This document shows, one piece after another, positions 23,526-33,193 of a DNA stretch of 63,813 nucleotides (positions are counted from its first letter, which is position 1; each line of letters opens with the position of its first letter). Under the pieces are notes generated by a model. The model saw only the letters and a program-made list of their open reading frames with translations, had not been told where the DNA came from and ran no database searches. The position numbers were made by a program, and so were the translations under genes. Origin of the DNA: Lysobacterales bacterium (GTDB taxonomy: Bacteria > Pseudomonadota > Gammaproteobacteria > Xanthomonadales > SZUA-5); the NCBI GenBank assembly GCA_019187485.1, contig JABAQR010000015.1, positions 1 to 63,813 of the forward strand. Direction: 5' to 3'.

Positions 23526-24587
23526 ATGGCGATCTTCAAGCCCAGTTGGTTGCTCTACGGTGCCACCGGATACACCGGCCGCCTGGTTGCGCGCGAGGCC
23601 AAGGCGCGTGGACACAACGTCATCGTCGCAGGTCGCGATGCGCACAGGGTGGCGGCGCTCGCCAAGGATCTGGACGTCGGTTTCCGCGCTTTCGACATGT
23701 CCAGCCACCGCGACCAGATCGACAAGGGTCTGACCGGCGTGCGCCTGGTGTTGAACTGCGCCGGCCCCTTCTCGCTGACCTCATCGACACTGGCGCAGGC
23801 CTGCCTGCGCACCGGTGCGCACTACCTCGACATCGCCAGCGAAATCGCCGACCACCGTTCGATGCAGCGCCTGGAAGAACGCGCCCGCGAAGCCGGCGTG
23901 ATGCTGATGCCGGGTGTGGGCTTCGGCATTCTGCCGACCGATTGCCTGGCGCACTGGCTGCACGAGACCATGCCCGGGGCGGTCACGCTCACGCTTGCCT
24001 TCTCGGCGGGATCCAGCGCTTCGCATGGCACCCTCGCGACTTTCCTTGAGAGCCTGCAACAGGGGGGCTTCGTGCGGCGCACCGGACAACTGGTGCCGGC
24101 CGAACCGGCGAGCGAGTCTCAGACCATCGACTTCGGTCCCGGCAAATCGCGGCGCGCGGTGCTGTTCCCCTGGCGTGCCGATGCGCTCAGCGCCGGCTTG
24201 TCCACCGACATCCCGCACATCCAAAGCTATGCCGCGGTGCCGGCGCTCATGCGCGTGGTGCTGAAGAAGCGCGCGCTATTCGCCCACGGACGGATCCTGC
24301 GTGGCCTGCTCGAATGGTGGGTGGCGCGGGCGCCGGCCGGACCGAAGGCGGAAGAGCGCGCCAAGCGCAAAAGCTGGATTCACGGCGAAGTGGTCAACGA
24401 GACCGGTCAGCGTCTGCGTGCGGTCGTCGAAGGGCCCGATCCCTACGATTTCACGGTGCTGTCCGCGCTGGCCGCGATCCAGCGTGCGCTCGGTGGCAAT
24501 GTTCCCGCAGGTTTCGTGACGCCGTCGCAGATACTGGGCCACGAGCCGCTGTTGACGTTGCCGGGCGTGAAATTGCTGAAGTTGTAG
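23526..24587 (+). CDS. Saccharopine-dehydrogenase-like NAD(P)-binding oxidoreductase
   Basis: Encodes 353 residues. The N terminus is a Rossmann fold of the saccharopine dehydrogenase superfamily (LLYGATGYTGRLVA, then VIVAGRD). LNCAGPFSLTSSTLAQACLR and HYLDIASEIADH are typical of the trans-acting enoyl-reductase-like subgroup. The substrate is unknown; relatives act on lipids or amino acids. The gene starts three bases after the M20 peptidase stop, suggesting co-transcription. No membrane segment is obvious. Confidence 0.85.
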   Translation: MAIFKPSWLLYGATGYTGRLVAREAKARGHNVIVAGRDAHRVAALAKDLDVGFRAFDMSSHRDQIDKGLTGVRLVLNCAGPFSLTSSTLAQACLRTGAHYLDIASEIADHRSMQRLEERAREAGVMLMPGVGFGILPTDCLAHWLHETMPGAVTLTLAFSAGSSASHGTLATFLESLQQGGFVRRTGQLVPAEPASESQTIDFGPGKSRRAVLFPWRADALSAGLSTDIPHIQSYAAVPALMRVVLKKRALFAHGRILRGLLEWWVARAPAGPKAEERAKRKSWIHGEVVNETGQRLRAVVEGPDPYDFTVLSALAAIQRALGGNVPAGFVTPSQILGHEPLLTLPGVKLLKL

Positions 24588-24984
24588 CCCGGCGATCTGC
24601 CCGGGGCGTTCTTGCACCCGCCGCAGCGGCGCCAGCTCCGTTGTCGCCGGAGCGGTGGCGCCGACTGCCTTCCAGGTGCTTGCGTGCCGGAACGCCGGAG
24701 GCGGCACCGACGCCGACGTTCCGGGCGGCCACCGGCGATGCGCCGGCGAGCGCGATGATCGACGCCAGCAAGGACGCCTCGCTGCGCCAGTTGCGGCGTA
24801 GGGTGCACGCGCGCAGCCGCGGCGCCTCGAACAGAGTCCGCCGCGTCGGTCTCTCGCCAGTGACCTGAGGCCGACGGCGGGTTCGCGCTGCCGCCTCCGC
24901 CGTCGCTTGCCACGGCGCATCGGGTCATCCGGTCGGTGCGGACACGCGGCGACACGGACCCCTTGGGCCGTGCTCCGAACGCAC
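24588..24984. other. Space between convergent genes
   Basis: No gene is supported in these roughly 400 bases. A GC-rich imperfect inverted repeat (about 24872-24907) could end transcripts from either side. Short open frames on both strands have no start signals and look like high-GC shadows. Confidence 0.4.
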
Positions 24985-26247
24985 TCAACTCTTGGGCGCG
25001 AGCAGCTCGTCGAGCTTCTTCTTCACGTTGGAGGCCTTCCACGACGGGATCGCGTAGACCCACGGGTCAGTCTTCGCGTTCAGTTCGGCGATGCGCTTTT
25101 CCAGCGCCGCGCGCTTGTCGGCCTTGGCCTTCTCGGCATCGAAGGGCTCGGGAACTGCCGGCGCGGCGGCGTCGACGACCGGCGCAGGCGTCGCCGCGTC
25201 GGCGGCCTGGCCATCGCTGGCATCGGCGCTCGTCGGCGCATCGGTGGCCGGCTTGGCTTCCTCGGCGGCCTTCTTCGCCGCGGCTTCGGCCTCCGCGCTG
25301 GCGCGTGCGGCGTCGGCCTTGGCCTTCTCCGCGGCCACCCAGGCGTCCAGGCGGGCTTCGTCGAGGCGCGCGGCGAATTTCGCCCAGGTCTTGCCCTCGG
25401 CATCCCACAGCGTCGCGTCGACGACCAGTCCATCGTAGCCGGCAAAGCCGGCGCTCCAGGTGCTGGCGGCATCCGGCTGCAGGTCGGCGGCCGGGCGCAC
25501 GTCCTCCAGCGTCAGGCTGGCGAGCGCGCCGGCGGTCGCGTTGCCGGCCGACTCCGAGCTCAGCGCGCGGCCCTTCGGGACGTTGTGCACGGTGTAGTTG
25601 AAGGCGCCCGGATCGGCCTTGTCGATCTTCAGTACCGACTTGTCCGGGGCTGTGACCGCAACGGCGTAGACCTCGCTGGACGGCAGGTCGAGGATGTTCT
25701 TGTCGAGCCAGTTCGAGGCTTCCTTGTCGGGAATCACGTCGCCACTGACCAGCCAGGCCTGCGGATCCTCGCCCCGGCGCACGAAGGTGCCCGGCGAGCC
25801 GCCGCCGGAGGCGATGCCGACGATCAGCTTGACCGGCTCCTTGAGGCCGCCGAGTTCCACCGCGAGGCCGCTGGCGTCGGCGGCGGCGGTGTCCTCGACG
25901 CCGAGGCGCTTGTGGTTCTCCGGCTTGCTGGTCTTGGCCTCGCGCAGCTTCGACTCGGAGAGCTTGATCAGGTACTCGCGCACCTTGGCGAAGTCGGCCG
26001 GATAGTCGTGGCGGCTGGCCACCAGCCACTTCTGGTCGACGCGGCGGAGGTCGGCGATCAGCTCGTTGCCGGCCTTGCCGATGCGGATCGAGCTGACATC
26101 GTTGATCGCGGCCGACAGGCCGGGCAGCAGCGGACCGGTCTGCGCCTCGCCCTCGCCGGCGGGCTGCTGGCGCTGGCTCAGGATCAGGCCGATGCCGAGC
26201 ACCGCCACGGTGATCAGCAGCAGCGAGAGAAGTCTTTTCTGCATCAT
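24985..26247 (-). CDS. DUF4340 membrane-anchored protein, partner of the Gld-like ABC system
   Basis: Encodes 420 residues. One N-terminal membrane helix (LLSLLLITVAVLGIGLILS) anchors a periplasmic or external domain of the DUF4340 type (IRIGKAGNELIADLRRVDQK, LPSSEVYAVAVT). Residues about 305-395 form an Ala/Glu/Lys-rich low-complexity insertion (EKAKADAARASAEAEAAAKK and similar), probably a coiled coil, before a final conserved WVYAIPSWKA. It is last in a gldA-gldF-gldG-DUF4340 operon (four bases after gldG). The complex is thought to move or fold surface components; the substrate is unknown. Confidence 0.82.
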   Translation of the reverse strand: MMQKRLLSLLLITVAVLGIGLILSQRQQPAGEGEAQTGPLLPGLSAAINDVSSIRIGKAGNELIADLRRVDQKWLVASRHDYPADFAKVREYLIKLSESKLREAKTSKPENHKRLGVEDTAAADASGLAVELGGLKEPVKLIVGIASGGGSPGTFVRRGEDPQAWLVSGDVIPDKEASNWLDKNILDLPSSEVYAVAVTAPDKSVLKIDKADPGAFNYTVHNVPKGRALSSESAGNATAGALASLTLEDVRPAADLQPDAASTWSAGFAGYDGLVVDATLWDAEGKTWAKFAARLDEARLDAWVAAEKAKADAARASAEAEAAAKKAAEEAKPATDAPTSADASDGQAADAATPAPVVDAAAPAVPEPFDAEKAKADKRAALEKRIAELNAKTDPWVYAIPSWKASNVKKKLDELLAPKS

Positions 26248-26251
26248 GGCT

Positions 26252-28129
26252 TCAGCCTCCTGCGAGCGCGGCGCCGCGACGACGACCGCGACGGAAGTTC
26301 CAGAACAGCAGCGCGGCGATTACCACCGCCAGCGGCACCAGTGCGATGTTGATGAACTTGGTGCTGGCGCCCAGACCCTGGATGTCCTTGTCCAGGCTGC
26401 GGCGCACCTCGCGCAGTTCCTTGCGGATGCGCAGTTTCTCACCCTGGAAACGCAGCACTTCGGCCTGCTGCTCCGGGGTCATGATCATCGCGTTCTCGGA
26501 GCTCTTGGCCGCCTGCAGCTCGTTGAGCTTGCGCTCGGTCTCGTCGAGCTGCTCCTGCAACTGCTGTTCGGTGGCGCGGAACTTCTCCTCGGCCGCGCGG
26601 CGCATGCCCTCGACCACCTCGAAAGGCCGCGTCGACGAACTGCGGCCGCGGATCGAGATCAGCGCGGAAGAGCCCGAGAGGTTGTCGGCGGCGTTGACGA
26701 CGATGTCGCCGTTGTCGGCGAAGGGCGACATCAGTTGCTGGCCGAAGAAATTCTGCACCTGCACCCACAGACGGTTGTGCAGCATGTCGGCATCCGCGAA
26801 CAGGATCGCCTGCACGTCTTCCTTCGCTTCGGCGATGTGCCCGGGGTTGGACGCACGCTCCGGGAAGGCGCTGGCGAACTTGCCCGACAAGCGTGCGCCG
26901 ATGATGTAGTTCTCGCCGCTCGGTGCGAAATCCTTGAGCAATTCGCGCGGGTCGGGCAGGAAGCGGATACGCTCGGTCGACACCGTGCTCGCCTCGCCGC
27001 TGGACTGCATCAAGGGTTCGAGCTTGCCGATCGCCCCATCCTTCGCCTTGAAGTGACCGGCGCTGTCAACATTGACGAGGTCGAGCTTGGCGCTGACCAG
27101 GTCATTGGCGTTCAACTGCTGCGTACGCAGGCCGAGGATCAGCGGGTGCGTGACCGGCGGCTCGGTCTGGGACACCTGCACCTGCAGGCCGAGCGCGCGA
27201 TCGACGATCACCTCGTCGGCCTTGTACTCGACGCCCCAGGCGGACAGCAGCTTCTCGAGGTTGCTCGACTTGTCGGCGAACATCGCCGCAGACGGGTTCT
27301 GCGGATCGGCGCCGCTCTGGTCGGCGTTCGCGTTGGGATCGACGAACAGCAGCAGGCGGCCACCGCCGAGCACGAACTGCTCGATCGCGTAGACGGTGTC
27401 GTCGGCGAGCGCCTTCGGGTGCACCACCATCAGCAGCTTGATGTTGTCCTCGATGTCCTTGACGTCGGTGCCGAGCGGGCGCACCTCGAACAGGTCGTCG
27501 AGCTGCTGCATCACGCCCCAGGGCTCGTTCATGCGCTGGGTCGCGGGGTCGAAGCCGCCGCCGATCGGCAGCGAGCTGATCAGGCCGATCACCGGCTTCT
27601 CCGGCTGGATCAACGTCTGCACCAGCTTGGCCACGTCGTACTCGAGGAAGACTTCCTTGTCCGGCTGGAAGAAGGGAATCGAGGCCTTGCCGTTCAACGA
27701 GTTGCTGCCGGCCAGGCCGAAGAACAGCTTGTCGCCCGAGTTGCCGATCGGCACCGCCTGCAGGCCGGCCGCGGTGGCCTCGTCCTCTTCCTCGCTGAAG
27801 GGCTGCGGGTCGATCACGCTGAGCTTGAGTTTGCCGCCGGAGCGGCTCGCCAGCTCTTCCAGCAGCTCGCGCACGCGCTGGGCGTAGGTGCGGATCGGCG
27901 CGAGATCCTTCGAGGCCTCGTCAGAGAAGTAGAAGTACAGGTGGATCGGCTCGTCGATGCTGGCAAGGATTTCCTTGCTGCCCTCGCTGAGCGTGTACTC
28001 GTTGTTCGCGGTCAGGTCGATGCGGGCGCCGCGCAGCACCAGGTTGCTGATCACGGTGGCGCCGACGAACAGCAGGGCGAGCAGCAGGAGCACCAGGCCG
28101 CCCGAGGCGCGTTTGGTCATCGCGTTCAT
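26252..28129 (-). CDS. GldG-like ABC-transporter auxiliary protein
   Basis: Encodes 625 residues. An N-terminal helix (GLVLLLLALLFVGATVISNL) and a C-terminal helix (FINIALVPLAVVIAALLFWNF) bracket a large extracytoplasmic ABC_transp_aux domain (LTANNEYTLSEGSKEILASI start, GGGRLLLFVDPNA in the middle). Residues about 520-595 form a long coiled coil (EEKFRATEQQLQEQLDETER). In Bacteroidetes GldG partners GldA and GldF for gliding; proteobacterial versions have no settled function. The start has GGAG seven bases upstream. It lies 11 bases after gldF. Confidence 0.9.
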   Translation of the reverse strand: MNAMTKRASGGLVLLLLALLFVGATVISNLVLRGARIDLTANNEYTLSEGSKEILASIDEPIHLYFYFSDEASKDLAPIRTYAQRVRELLEELASRSGGKLKLSVIDPQPFSEEEDEATAAGLQAVPIGNSGDKLFFGLAGSNSLNGKASIPFFQPDKEVFLEYDVAKLVQTLIQPEKPVIGLISSLPIGGGFDPATQRMNEPWGVMQQLDDLFEVRPLGTDVKDIEDNIKLLMVVHPKALADDTVYAIEQFVLGGGRLLLFVDPNANADQSGADPQNPSAAMFADKSSNLEKLLSAWGVEYKADEVIVDRALGLQVQVSQTEPPVTHPLILGLRTQQLNANDLVSAKLDLVNVDSAGHFKAKDGAIGKLEPLMQSSGEASTVSTERIRFLPDPRELLKDFAPSGENYIIGARLSGKFASAFPERASNPGHIAEAKEDVQAILFADADMLHNRLWVQVQNFFGQQLMSPFADNGDIVVNAADNLSGSSALISIRGRSSSTRPFEVVEGMRRAAEEKFRATEQQLQEQLDETERKLNELQAAKSSENAMIMTPEQQAEVLRFQGEKLRIRKELREVRRSLDKDIQGLGASTKFINIALVPLAVVIAALLFWNFRRGRRRGAALAGG

Positions 28130-28140
28130 GGAGGTCTCCG

Positions 28141-28875
28141 TCAGTCGGCTTTCTTGAGGTCGATCACCACCGAAGTGGCGTACAGGAAGAAACCGATCAG
28201 CAGACCGAAGAAGACGAGGTCGCGCAGATCGATCACGCCCTTGCTGATCGACGTGAAGTGGGTGATGAAGGAGAGCGAGGCGACGCCGTCGACCATCCAT
28301 TGCGGCAGCGCCAGCTTGGCGAAGCCGAGCACCAGCGGGTGGCCGGCGAGCAGCAGCGAGAAGCAGATCACCACGGTGATGATGAAGGCGATCACCTGGC
28401 TGCGGGTGGCGGCGGAGACCGCGCTGCCGATGGCGAGGAATCCGCCGGCCATCAGCAGGCTGCCGCAGTAGCTCGCGAGGATCACGCCGTTGTCCGGATC
28501 GCCGAGGTAGTTGACGGTGATCCAGATCGGGAAGGTCAGCGCGAGCGCGATGCCGACGAAGGCCCAGGCCGCCAGGAACTTGCCGAGCACCGCTTGGTTC
28601 TGCGTGACCGGCAGCGTCAGCAGCAGCTCGATCGAGCCGGTGTTGCGCTCCTCGGCCCACAGCCGCATCGCCACCGCCGGCACCAGGAACAGGTACAGCC
28701 AGGGGTGGAAGTCGAAGAAGGGCCGCAGATCCGCCTGGCCGCGCTCGAACAGGCCGCCGAGCTGGAAGGCGAAGGCATTCGCCAGCACCAGGAAGATCAC
28801 GATGAAGACGTAGGCGACCGGCGTCGCGAAGTAGCTGCCGAGCTCGCGCTTGAAGAGGACGGCGACGGGGCTCAT
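28141..28875 (-). CDS. GldF-like ABC-2 permease
   Basis: Encodes 244 residues with six membrane helices. The N-terminal LFKRELGSYFATPVAYVFIV and the AEERNTGSIELLLTLPVTQ block are hallmarks of the GldF/NosY ABC-2 permeases. It overlaps the ATPase gene upstream by four bases and is followed by the GldG-like gene. With the ATPase it would form the membrane core of the exporter. Confidence 0.92.
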   Translation of the reverse strand: MSPVAVLFKRELGSYFATPVAYVFIVIFLVLANAFAFQLGGLFERGQADLRPFFDFHPWLYLFLVPAVAMRLWAEERNTGSIELLLTLPVTQNQAVLGKFLAAWAFVGIALALTFPIWITVNYLGDPDNGVILASYCGSLLMAGGFLAIGSAVSAATRSQVIAFIITVVICFSLLLAGHPLVLGFAKLALPQWMVDGVASLSFITHFTSISKGVIDLRDLVFFGLLIGFFLYATSVVIDLKKAD

Positions 28876-29801
28876 GAGCGGGCTCCGGTCTGGGTGATGG
28901 TGCGGAACACCTCGTCGAGGCGGCCGCGTTCGAGCAGCACCTCGTGGACGGGCAGTTTCTGGTCCTGGATCAGGCGCGTGATCGGCCCGAAGATCGCCTG
29001 GCCCTTGCACGGGAAGGCGGTGACCACCTTGTCTTCGAGGTCGACGAGGACCTCGTCGACGCCGCCGACCTTGGCCAGCGAGGCCTTCATCGCGTCGAGG
29101 TCGTCGGCGCGCACGGTGACCGCGCCGTGGTAGCGCGAGCGCGCTTCGAGGTCGTCCGGGGTGGCGTCGGCGACCACCTTGCCGGCGGCGATGATGATCG
29201 CGCGTGTGCACACCGCATGCACCTCTTCCAGGATGTGCGTGGACACGATCACGATCTTGTCCTTGGCCAGGCCCTGGATGAGCGTGCGCACCTCGTGCTT
29301 CTGGTTCGGGTCGAGGCCGTCGGTGGGCTCGTCCAGCACCAGCACCTTGGGGTCGTGCAGGATCGCCTGGGCGATGCCGACGCGGCGCTTGAAGCCCTTG
29401 GAGAGGGTCTCGATCGGCTGCTCGAAGACGCGTTCGAGGCCGAGCCGGGCGACCACTTCGCGGATGCGCTTTTCGCGCACGCCGGGGGCGATGCCGCGGA
29501 TGTCGGCGATGAAGGAGAGGAAGCCCGCCGGCGTCATCTCGCCCCAGGCCGGAGCGCCTTCGGGCAGGTAGCCGATGCAGCGCTTGGCTTCCAGCGGCTG
29601 TTTCTCGACGTCGAAGCCGCAGACGCTGATGCTGCCGTCGGAGGGCGTCAGGAAGCCGGCGATCATCTTCATCGTGGTCGACTTGCCCGCGCCGTTCGGA
29701 CCCAGGAAGCCGAGCACCTCGCCGGGGGCGACCGTGAAGCTGATCGAGTCGACCGCCAGGAGGTCTCCGTATCTCTTCGTCAAATTCTTGATTTCTATCA
29801 T
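28872..29801 (-). CDS. GldA-like ABC transporter ATPase
   Basis: Encodes 309 residues. Walker A GPNGAGKST, the signature LSKGFKRRVGIAQAI (LSKGF variant typical of GldA/CcmA-type ATPases), Walker B VLVLDEPTDGLD and the H-loop STHILEEV are intact. The C-terminal extension (DLDAMKASLAKVGGVDEVLV) is usual for ABC-2 type exporters. It is the first gene of the gldAFG-DUF4340 operon and diverges from the DUF6159 gene. Start MIEIKNLTKRYG begins the conserved domain. Confidence 0.92.
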   Translation of the reverse strand: MIEIKNLTKRYGDLLAVDSISFTVAPGEVLGFLGPNGAGKSTTMKMIAGFLTPSDGSISVCGFDVEKQPLEAKRCIGYLPEGAPAWGEMTPAGFLSFIADIRGIAPGVREKRIREVVARLGLERVFEQPIETLSKGFKRRVGIAQAILHDPKVLVLDEPTDGLDPNQKHEVRTLIQGLAKDKIVIVSTHILEEVHAVCTRAIIIAAGKVVADATPDDLEARSRYHGAVTVRADDLDAMKASLAKVGGVDEVLVDLEDKVVTAFPCKGQAIFGPITRLIQDQKLPVHEVLLERGRLDEVFRTITQTGARS

Positions 29802-29974
29802 TTCTATGGCGAAAGACTGGTTTGGGCCCGGAGGGCCGGAAGTGTTCGCGTGGGGGCGCGCGTGCACGCCCGGGCGCTGGTGGGGGCGGCTGGCAGGAAT
29901 TCAAGACAGCCGCTTCACGCGCGGACCGCAGGGCGCTAACCTGCGGGACCGCGCGAGGTACTCAGGAGTTCCCG

Positions 29975-30829
29975 ATGTTCGAGCGATTCTCCCGCAGTTG
30001 GGCACTGATCAAGGCGAGCGCCTCGGTGCTGCAGAAGGACAAGGAGCTGATGGTGTTCCCGGCGGTCTCGTCGGTGGCGGCGATCCTCGTTGCGGCGAGT
30101 TTTCTCGCGCCCCTGTTCCTGATGCTGCAGGGCAACCCGGAAGCCTTCGAACAGAAGGAGCTGTCGCCCATCTGGTACGTGTGGGCCTTCGCCTTCTACA
30201 TGAGCCAGTACTTCGTGATCTTCTTCTTCAACACCGCGCTGGTCGGCGCGGCTTCGATCCGTCTCGAAGGCGGCGATCCGACCGTTGCCGACGGCCTGCG
30301 CATCGCCTGGTCGAAGATCGGCACGATCCTCGGCTACGCGGCGATCGCCGCCACCGTCGGCATGATCCTGCGCGCCATCGAGGAGCGCGCCGGCTGGATC
30401 GGCAAGTGGGTGGCCGGCCTGCTGGGTGCAGCCTGGACGGTCGCCACCTTCATGGTCGTGCCGGTGCTGGTGCACAAGAACATCGGCCCGATCGACGCGG
30501 TCAAGGAGAGCGCGCTGCTGCTGAAGAAGACCTGGGGCGAGAACCTCATCGGCCAGGGCGGCGTCGGCCTGGTGTTCGGCCTGATGCAGTTCGGCCTGTG
30601 GGCACTGGTCGGCTTCCTCGTGGTCGCCGCGGTGTCGACCAAGAGCATCGGTCTCGTGGTCACGGTGGTCGTGACAGGCATTGTGTGCTCGCTCATCCTC
30701 GCGCTGCTGCAGGCCGCCCTGTCCGGCATCTATTCGGCCGCGCTGTACCGCTACGCCGAGGGTCACGTCAACGCGCCGGAATTTTCGGGCGAATTGCTGC
30801 GGAACGCCTTCGCGACTAGGAAGCGCTGA
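29975..30829 (+). CDS. DUF6159-family membrane protein
   Basis: Encodes 284 residues. The start MFERFSRSWALIKASASVLQ with KDKELMVFP is the characteristic opening of the family, and five to six membrane helices follow (SVAAILVAASFLAPLFL, YFVIFFFNTALVGAA, GLVFGLMQFGLWALVGFL and others). Function is unknown. AGGAG lies six bases before the ATG at 29975. The next gene (ion channel) begins seven bases after its stop, so the pair forms a small operon. Confidence 0.85.
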   Translation: MFERFSRSWALIKASASVLQKDKELMVFPAVSSVAAILVAASFLAPLFLMLQGNPEAFEQKELSPIWYVWAFAFYMSQYFVIFFFNTALVGAASIRLEGGDPTVADGLRIAWSKIGTILGYAAIAATVGMILRAIEERAGWIGKWVAGLLGAAWTVATFMVVPVLVHKNIGPIDAVKESALLLKKTWGENLIGQGGVGLVFGLMQFGLWALVGFLVVAAVSTKSIGLVVTVVVTGIVCSLILALLQAALSGIYSAALYRYAEGHVNAPEFSGELLRNAFATRKR

Positions 30830-30836
30830 GCGCCCG

Positions 30837-31358
30837 ATGCGGCGCGACGGCGCGCTCGTGGCGTTGCCCGCGCTCGCGGCCGCTGCGGCCACGCCGGCAT
30901 GCGCTTCGGCGGGGCCCGAGGCGGGCGCCACGGCACTGGTGCTCGGGCTGACGCTGCTGGTGATCGTCGCCTGCGTGCTGCTGCACTACGAGGGCCTGAC
31001 GCTGCTCCAGCAGCGCATCGGTCATCTGCACCTCGGGCCGCGTCGGTTGCGCGTGCTGTTCGGGATCGTCGGCGTGCTGCTGATGCACGCGGTCGAAATC
31101 GTGTTGTTCGCCGCGGGTTACTCCAGTGTGCTGGCACTAGGCGAGGTCGGCGCGATCGGCGGCATGGGACATCCGCGCTTCCTGGACCTGATGTACTTCT
31201 CGGCGATCACCTACACGACGGTCGGTTACGGCGATCTCGCTCCGCTTGGCGAACTGCGCTTCATGGCCGCGGCCGAATCGCTCGCCGGTTTCGTCCTCGT
31301 CAGTTGGTCGGCGTCTTTCACCTACCTCGTGATGGAGCGCTTCTGGCAGCGCCGGTAG
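30837..31358 (+). CDS. Small two-pore-helix K+ channel-like protein
   Basis: Encodes 173 residues. Three to four membrane helices are seen: VLGLTLLVIVACVLLHY, LFGIVGVLLMHAVEIVLF, and a last helix after the pore. The potassium selectivity filter is intact in ITYTTVGYGDLAPLG. There is no cytosolic RCK or ligand domain, so gating control is unclear. A predicted signal-like N terminus (ALPALAAAAATPACASA) is unusual. It may set K+ flux or membrane potential; the filter is the firm evidence. Confidence 0.85.
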   Translation: MRRDGALVALPALAAAAATPACASAGPEAGATALVLGLTLLVIVACVLLHYEGLTLLQQRIGHLHLGPRRLRVLFGIVGVLLMHAVEIVLFAAGYSSVLALGEVGAIGGMGHPRFLDLMYFSAITYTTVGYGDLAPLGELRFMAAAESLAGFVLVSWSASFTYLVMERFWQRR

Positions 31359-31370
31359 GAGCGGATCGTT

Positions 31371-31437
31371 GGTTGTCGGCAGTCGGTCGCGAAACCCGCG
31401 GATGACAACTCCGCAGCGCATGCTGCTGCCGACAACC
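31371..31437. repeat. 12-base inverted repeat between convergent genes
   Basis: GGTTGTCGGCAG (31371-31382) is repeated in inverted form at 31426-31437, with a 43-base middle that includes the smaller GCGGA/TCCGC pair. It fills the whole space between two convergent genes and may work as a bidirectional terminator. Confidence 0.55.
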
Positions 31438-31438
31438 C

Positions 31439-32215
31439 TCACGGTTTCAGCCGGTACCCCGTCCGGAAAATCCACCACACCACGCCCAGGCAGGCCACCA
31501 GGAAACCGAGCGTGGCGGCGAGGCTGATGCCGACCGCGACGTCGGCATTGCCGTAGAAGGCCCAGCGGAAGCCGCTGACGAGGTAGACGATCGGGTTGAA
31601 CAGCGCCACGGTCTTCCACACGCCGGGCAGCATGTCGATCGAATAGAAGGCGCCGCCGAGGAAGGTCAGCGGGGTGATCACCAGCATCGGGATCACCTGC
31701 AACTGTTCCCAGCTCTGCGCCCAGATGCCGGTGATGAAGCCGAACAGGCAGAAACTCAGCGCCGTCAGTGCGAGGAAACCGATCATCCACAGCGGGTGCA
31801 GGATCTGGATCGGCACGAACAGGCTGGCGGTGGCGAGGATCACGAGGCCCAGGATCACGCTCTTGGTCGCCGCCGCGCCCACATAGCCGGACACGATCTC
31901 GAAGGGCGAGACCGGGGCCGACAGCAACTCGTAGCTGGTGCCGGTCCAGCGCGGGAAATAGATGCCGAAGGCGGCGTTGTTGAGGCTCTCGGTGAGCACC
32001 GACAGCATGATCAGGCCGGGCACGATGAAGGCGCCGTAGCCGACGCCGTCGATCTCGCCCATGCGCCCGCCGATGGCCGCGCCGAACACCACGAAGTACA
32101 GCGAGGTGGTGATCACCGGCGTCGCCAGGCTCTGGCCGGCGGTGCGGAAGAAGCGCGCCATCTCGAAGCGGTAGATCGCGGCGATCGCGCGCCAGTTGAG
32201 ATTCGTCGCGCTCAT
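31439..32215 (-). CDS. yadH: ABC-2 permease, YadH-like
   Basis: Encodes 258 residues with six membrane helices. The N-terminal [20 protein letters not shown] and the block [21 protein letters not shown] match YadH/NodJ-type ABC-2 permeases. It overlaps its ATPase by four bases. YadGH-type exporters are predicted to move lipids, polysaccharides or drugs; the substrate is not known. Confidence 0.9.
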   Translation of the reverse strand: MSATNLNWRAIAAIYRFEMARFFRTAGQSLATPVITTSLYFVVFGAAIGGRMGEIDGVGYGAFIVPGLIMLSVLTESLNNAAFGIYFPRWTGTSYELLSAPVSPFEIVSGYVGAAATKSVILGLVILATASLFVPIQILHPLWMIGFLALTALSFCLFGFITGIWAQSWEQLQVIPMLVITPLTFLGGAFYSIDMLPGVWKTVALFNPIVYLVSGFRWAFYGNADVAVGISLAATLGFLVACLGVVWWIFRTGYRLKP

Positions 32216-33138
32216 GCGGCTTTCCGGGTCAGGCTGACGAAGATGTCTTCCAGCGAAGACTGCTCGGTCGCGAGGTCCTTCAGGCCGATGCCGAGTTCGT
32301 GCAACTGGCGCAGCAGCGCCGGGATGCCGTTTTCCTCGGCCTGGGTATCGAAGCGGTACTCGAGCGCGTGGCCGTCGTCCTTCAACGTCAGCCGCCAGCG
32401 CGCGAGCGCCTCCGGGACGGCCTCCAGTCGTTCCTGCAATTGCACCGTCAACTGCTTGCTGCCGAGCTTGCGCATCAGCGTCGCCTTGTCCTCGACCAGG
32501 ATCAGCCGGCCCTTGTCGATGACGCCGATGCGGTCGGCCATCTCCTCAGCCTCCTCGATGTAGTGCGTGGTCAGGATCACGGTGACGCCGGTGTCGCGCA
32601 GGCGCCGCACCAGCGCCCACATGTCGCGCCGCAGTTCCACGTCGACCCCGGCGGTGGGCTCGTCGAGGAATAGCAGCCGCGGTTCGTGCGCGAGCGCCTT
32701 GGCGATCATCACCCGGCGCTTCATGCCGCCCGACAGGGTCTGGATGCGGTCCTTGCGCTTGTCCCACAGCGACAGCTCGCGCAGCAGGCGCTCGACCAGT
32801 GCGTGGTCGGGTGGCCGGCCGAACAGGCCGCGACTGAAGTTCATCGCCGCGAACGGCGTCTCGAACATCTCGGTCGCGAGTTCCTGCGGCACCAGGCCGA
32901 TCAGGGAACGCGCCCGTCGGTAGTCCTCGACGATGTCGAGGCCGGCTACGCGCACGACTCCGCCGCTCGGGCGCAGCAGGCCGCAAATGAGGCCGATCAG
33001 CGTGGTCTTGCCGGCGCCGTTGGGTCCCAGCAGTGCGAAGATCTCGCCCTCGCGGATCGCGAGGGTCGTTGGCTTCAGTGCCTGCAGCCCGGAGGCGTAG
33101 GTCTTGGTCAAACCGTCGAGTTCGAGGATCGGACGCAT
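32212..33138 (-). CDS. yadG: ABC transporter ATPase, YadG-like
   Basis: Encodes 308 residues. Walker [10 protein letters not shown], signature [15 protein letters not shown], Walker [13 protein letters not shown] and the H-loop [14 protein letters not shown] are complete. [18 protein letters not shown] closely follows E. coli YadG. The C-terminal 80 residues form the usual regulatory extension. It is coupled to the permease gene downstream. No efflux substrate can be inferred from neighbours. Confidence 0.92.
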   Translation of the reverse strand: MRPILELDGLTKTYASGLQALKPTTLAIREGEIFALLGPNGAGKTTLIGLICGLLRPSGGVVRVAGLDIVEDYRRARSLIGLVPQELATEMFETPFAAMNFSRGLFGRPPDHALVERLLRELSLWDKRKDRIQTLSGGMKRRVMIAKALAHEPRLLFLDEPTAGVDVELRRDMWALVRRLRDTGVTVILTTHYIEEAEEMADRIGVIDKGRLILVEDKATLMRKLGSKQLTVQLQERLEAVPEALARWRLTLKDDGHALEYRFDTQAEENGIPALLRQLHELGIGLKDLATEQSSLEDIFVSLTRKAA

Positions 33139-33193
33139 CGGCGGTCGCGCTGGCGGGAGCGGCCGCGATGATGGCGCAAAGCGCGCGTCGCTC

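Noticed and set aside
24600..24970. Small genes between the reductase and DUF4340 genes
   Set aside because: Competing frames on both strands, all Arg/Ala-rich, without starts or family matches.
26066..28471. 801-residue open frame antisense to gldG
   Set aside because: Antisense shadow of a clear GldG-like gene; composition is not protein-like.
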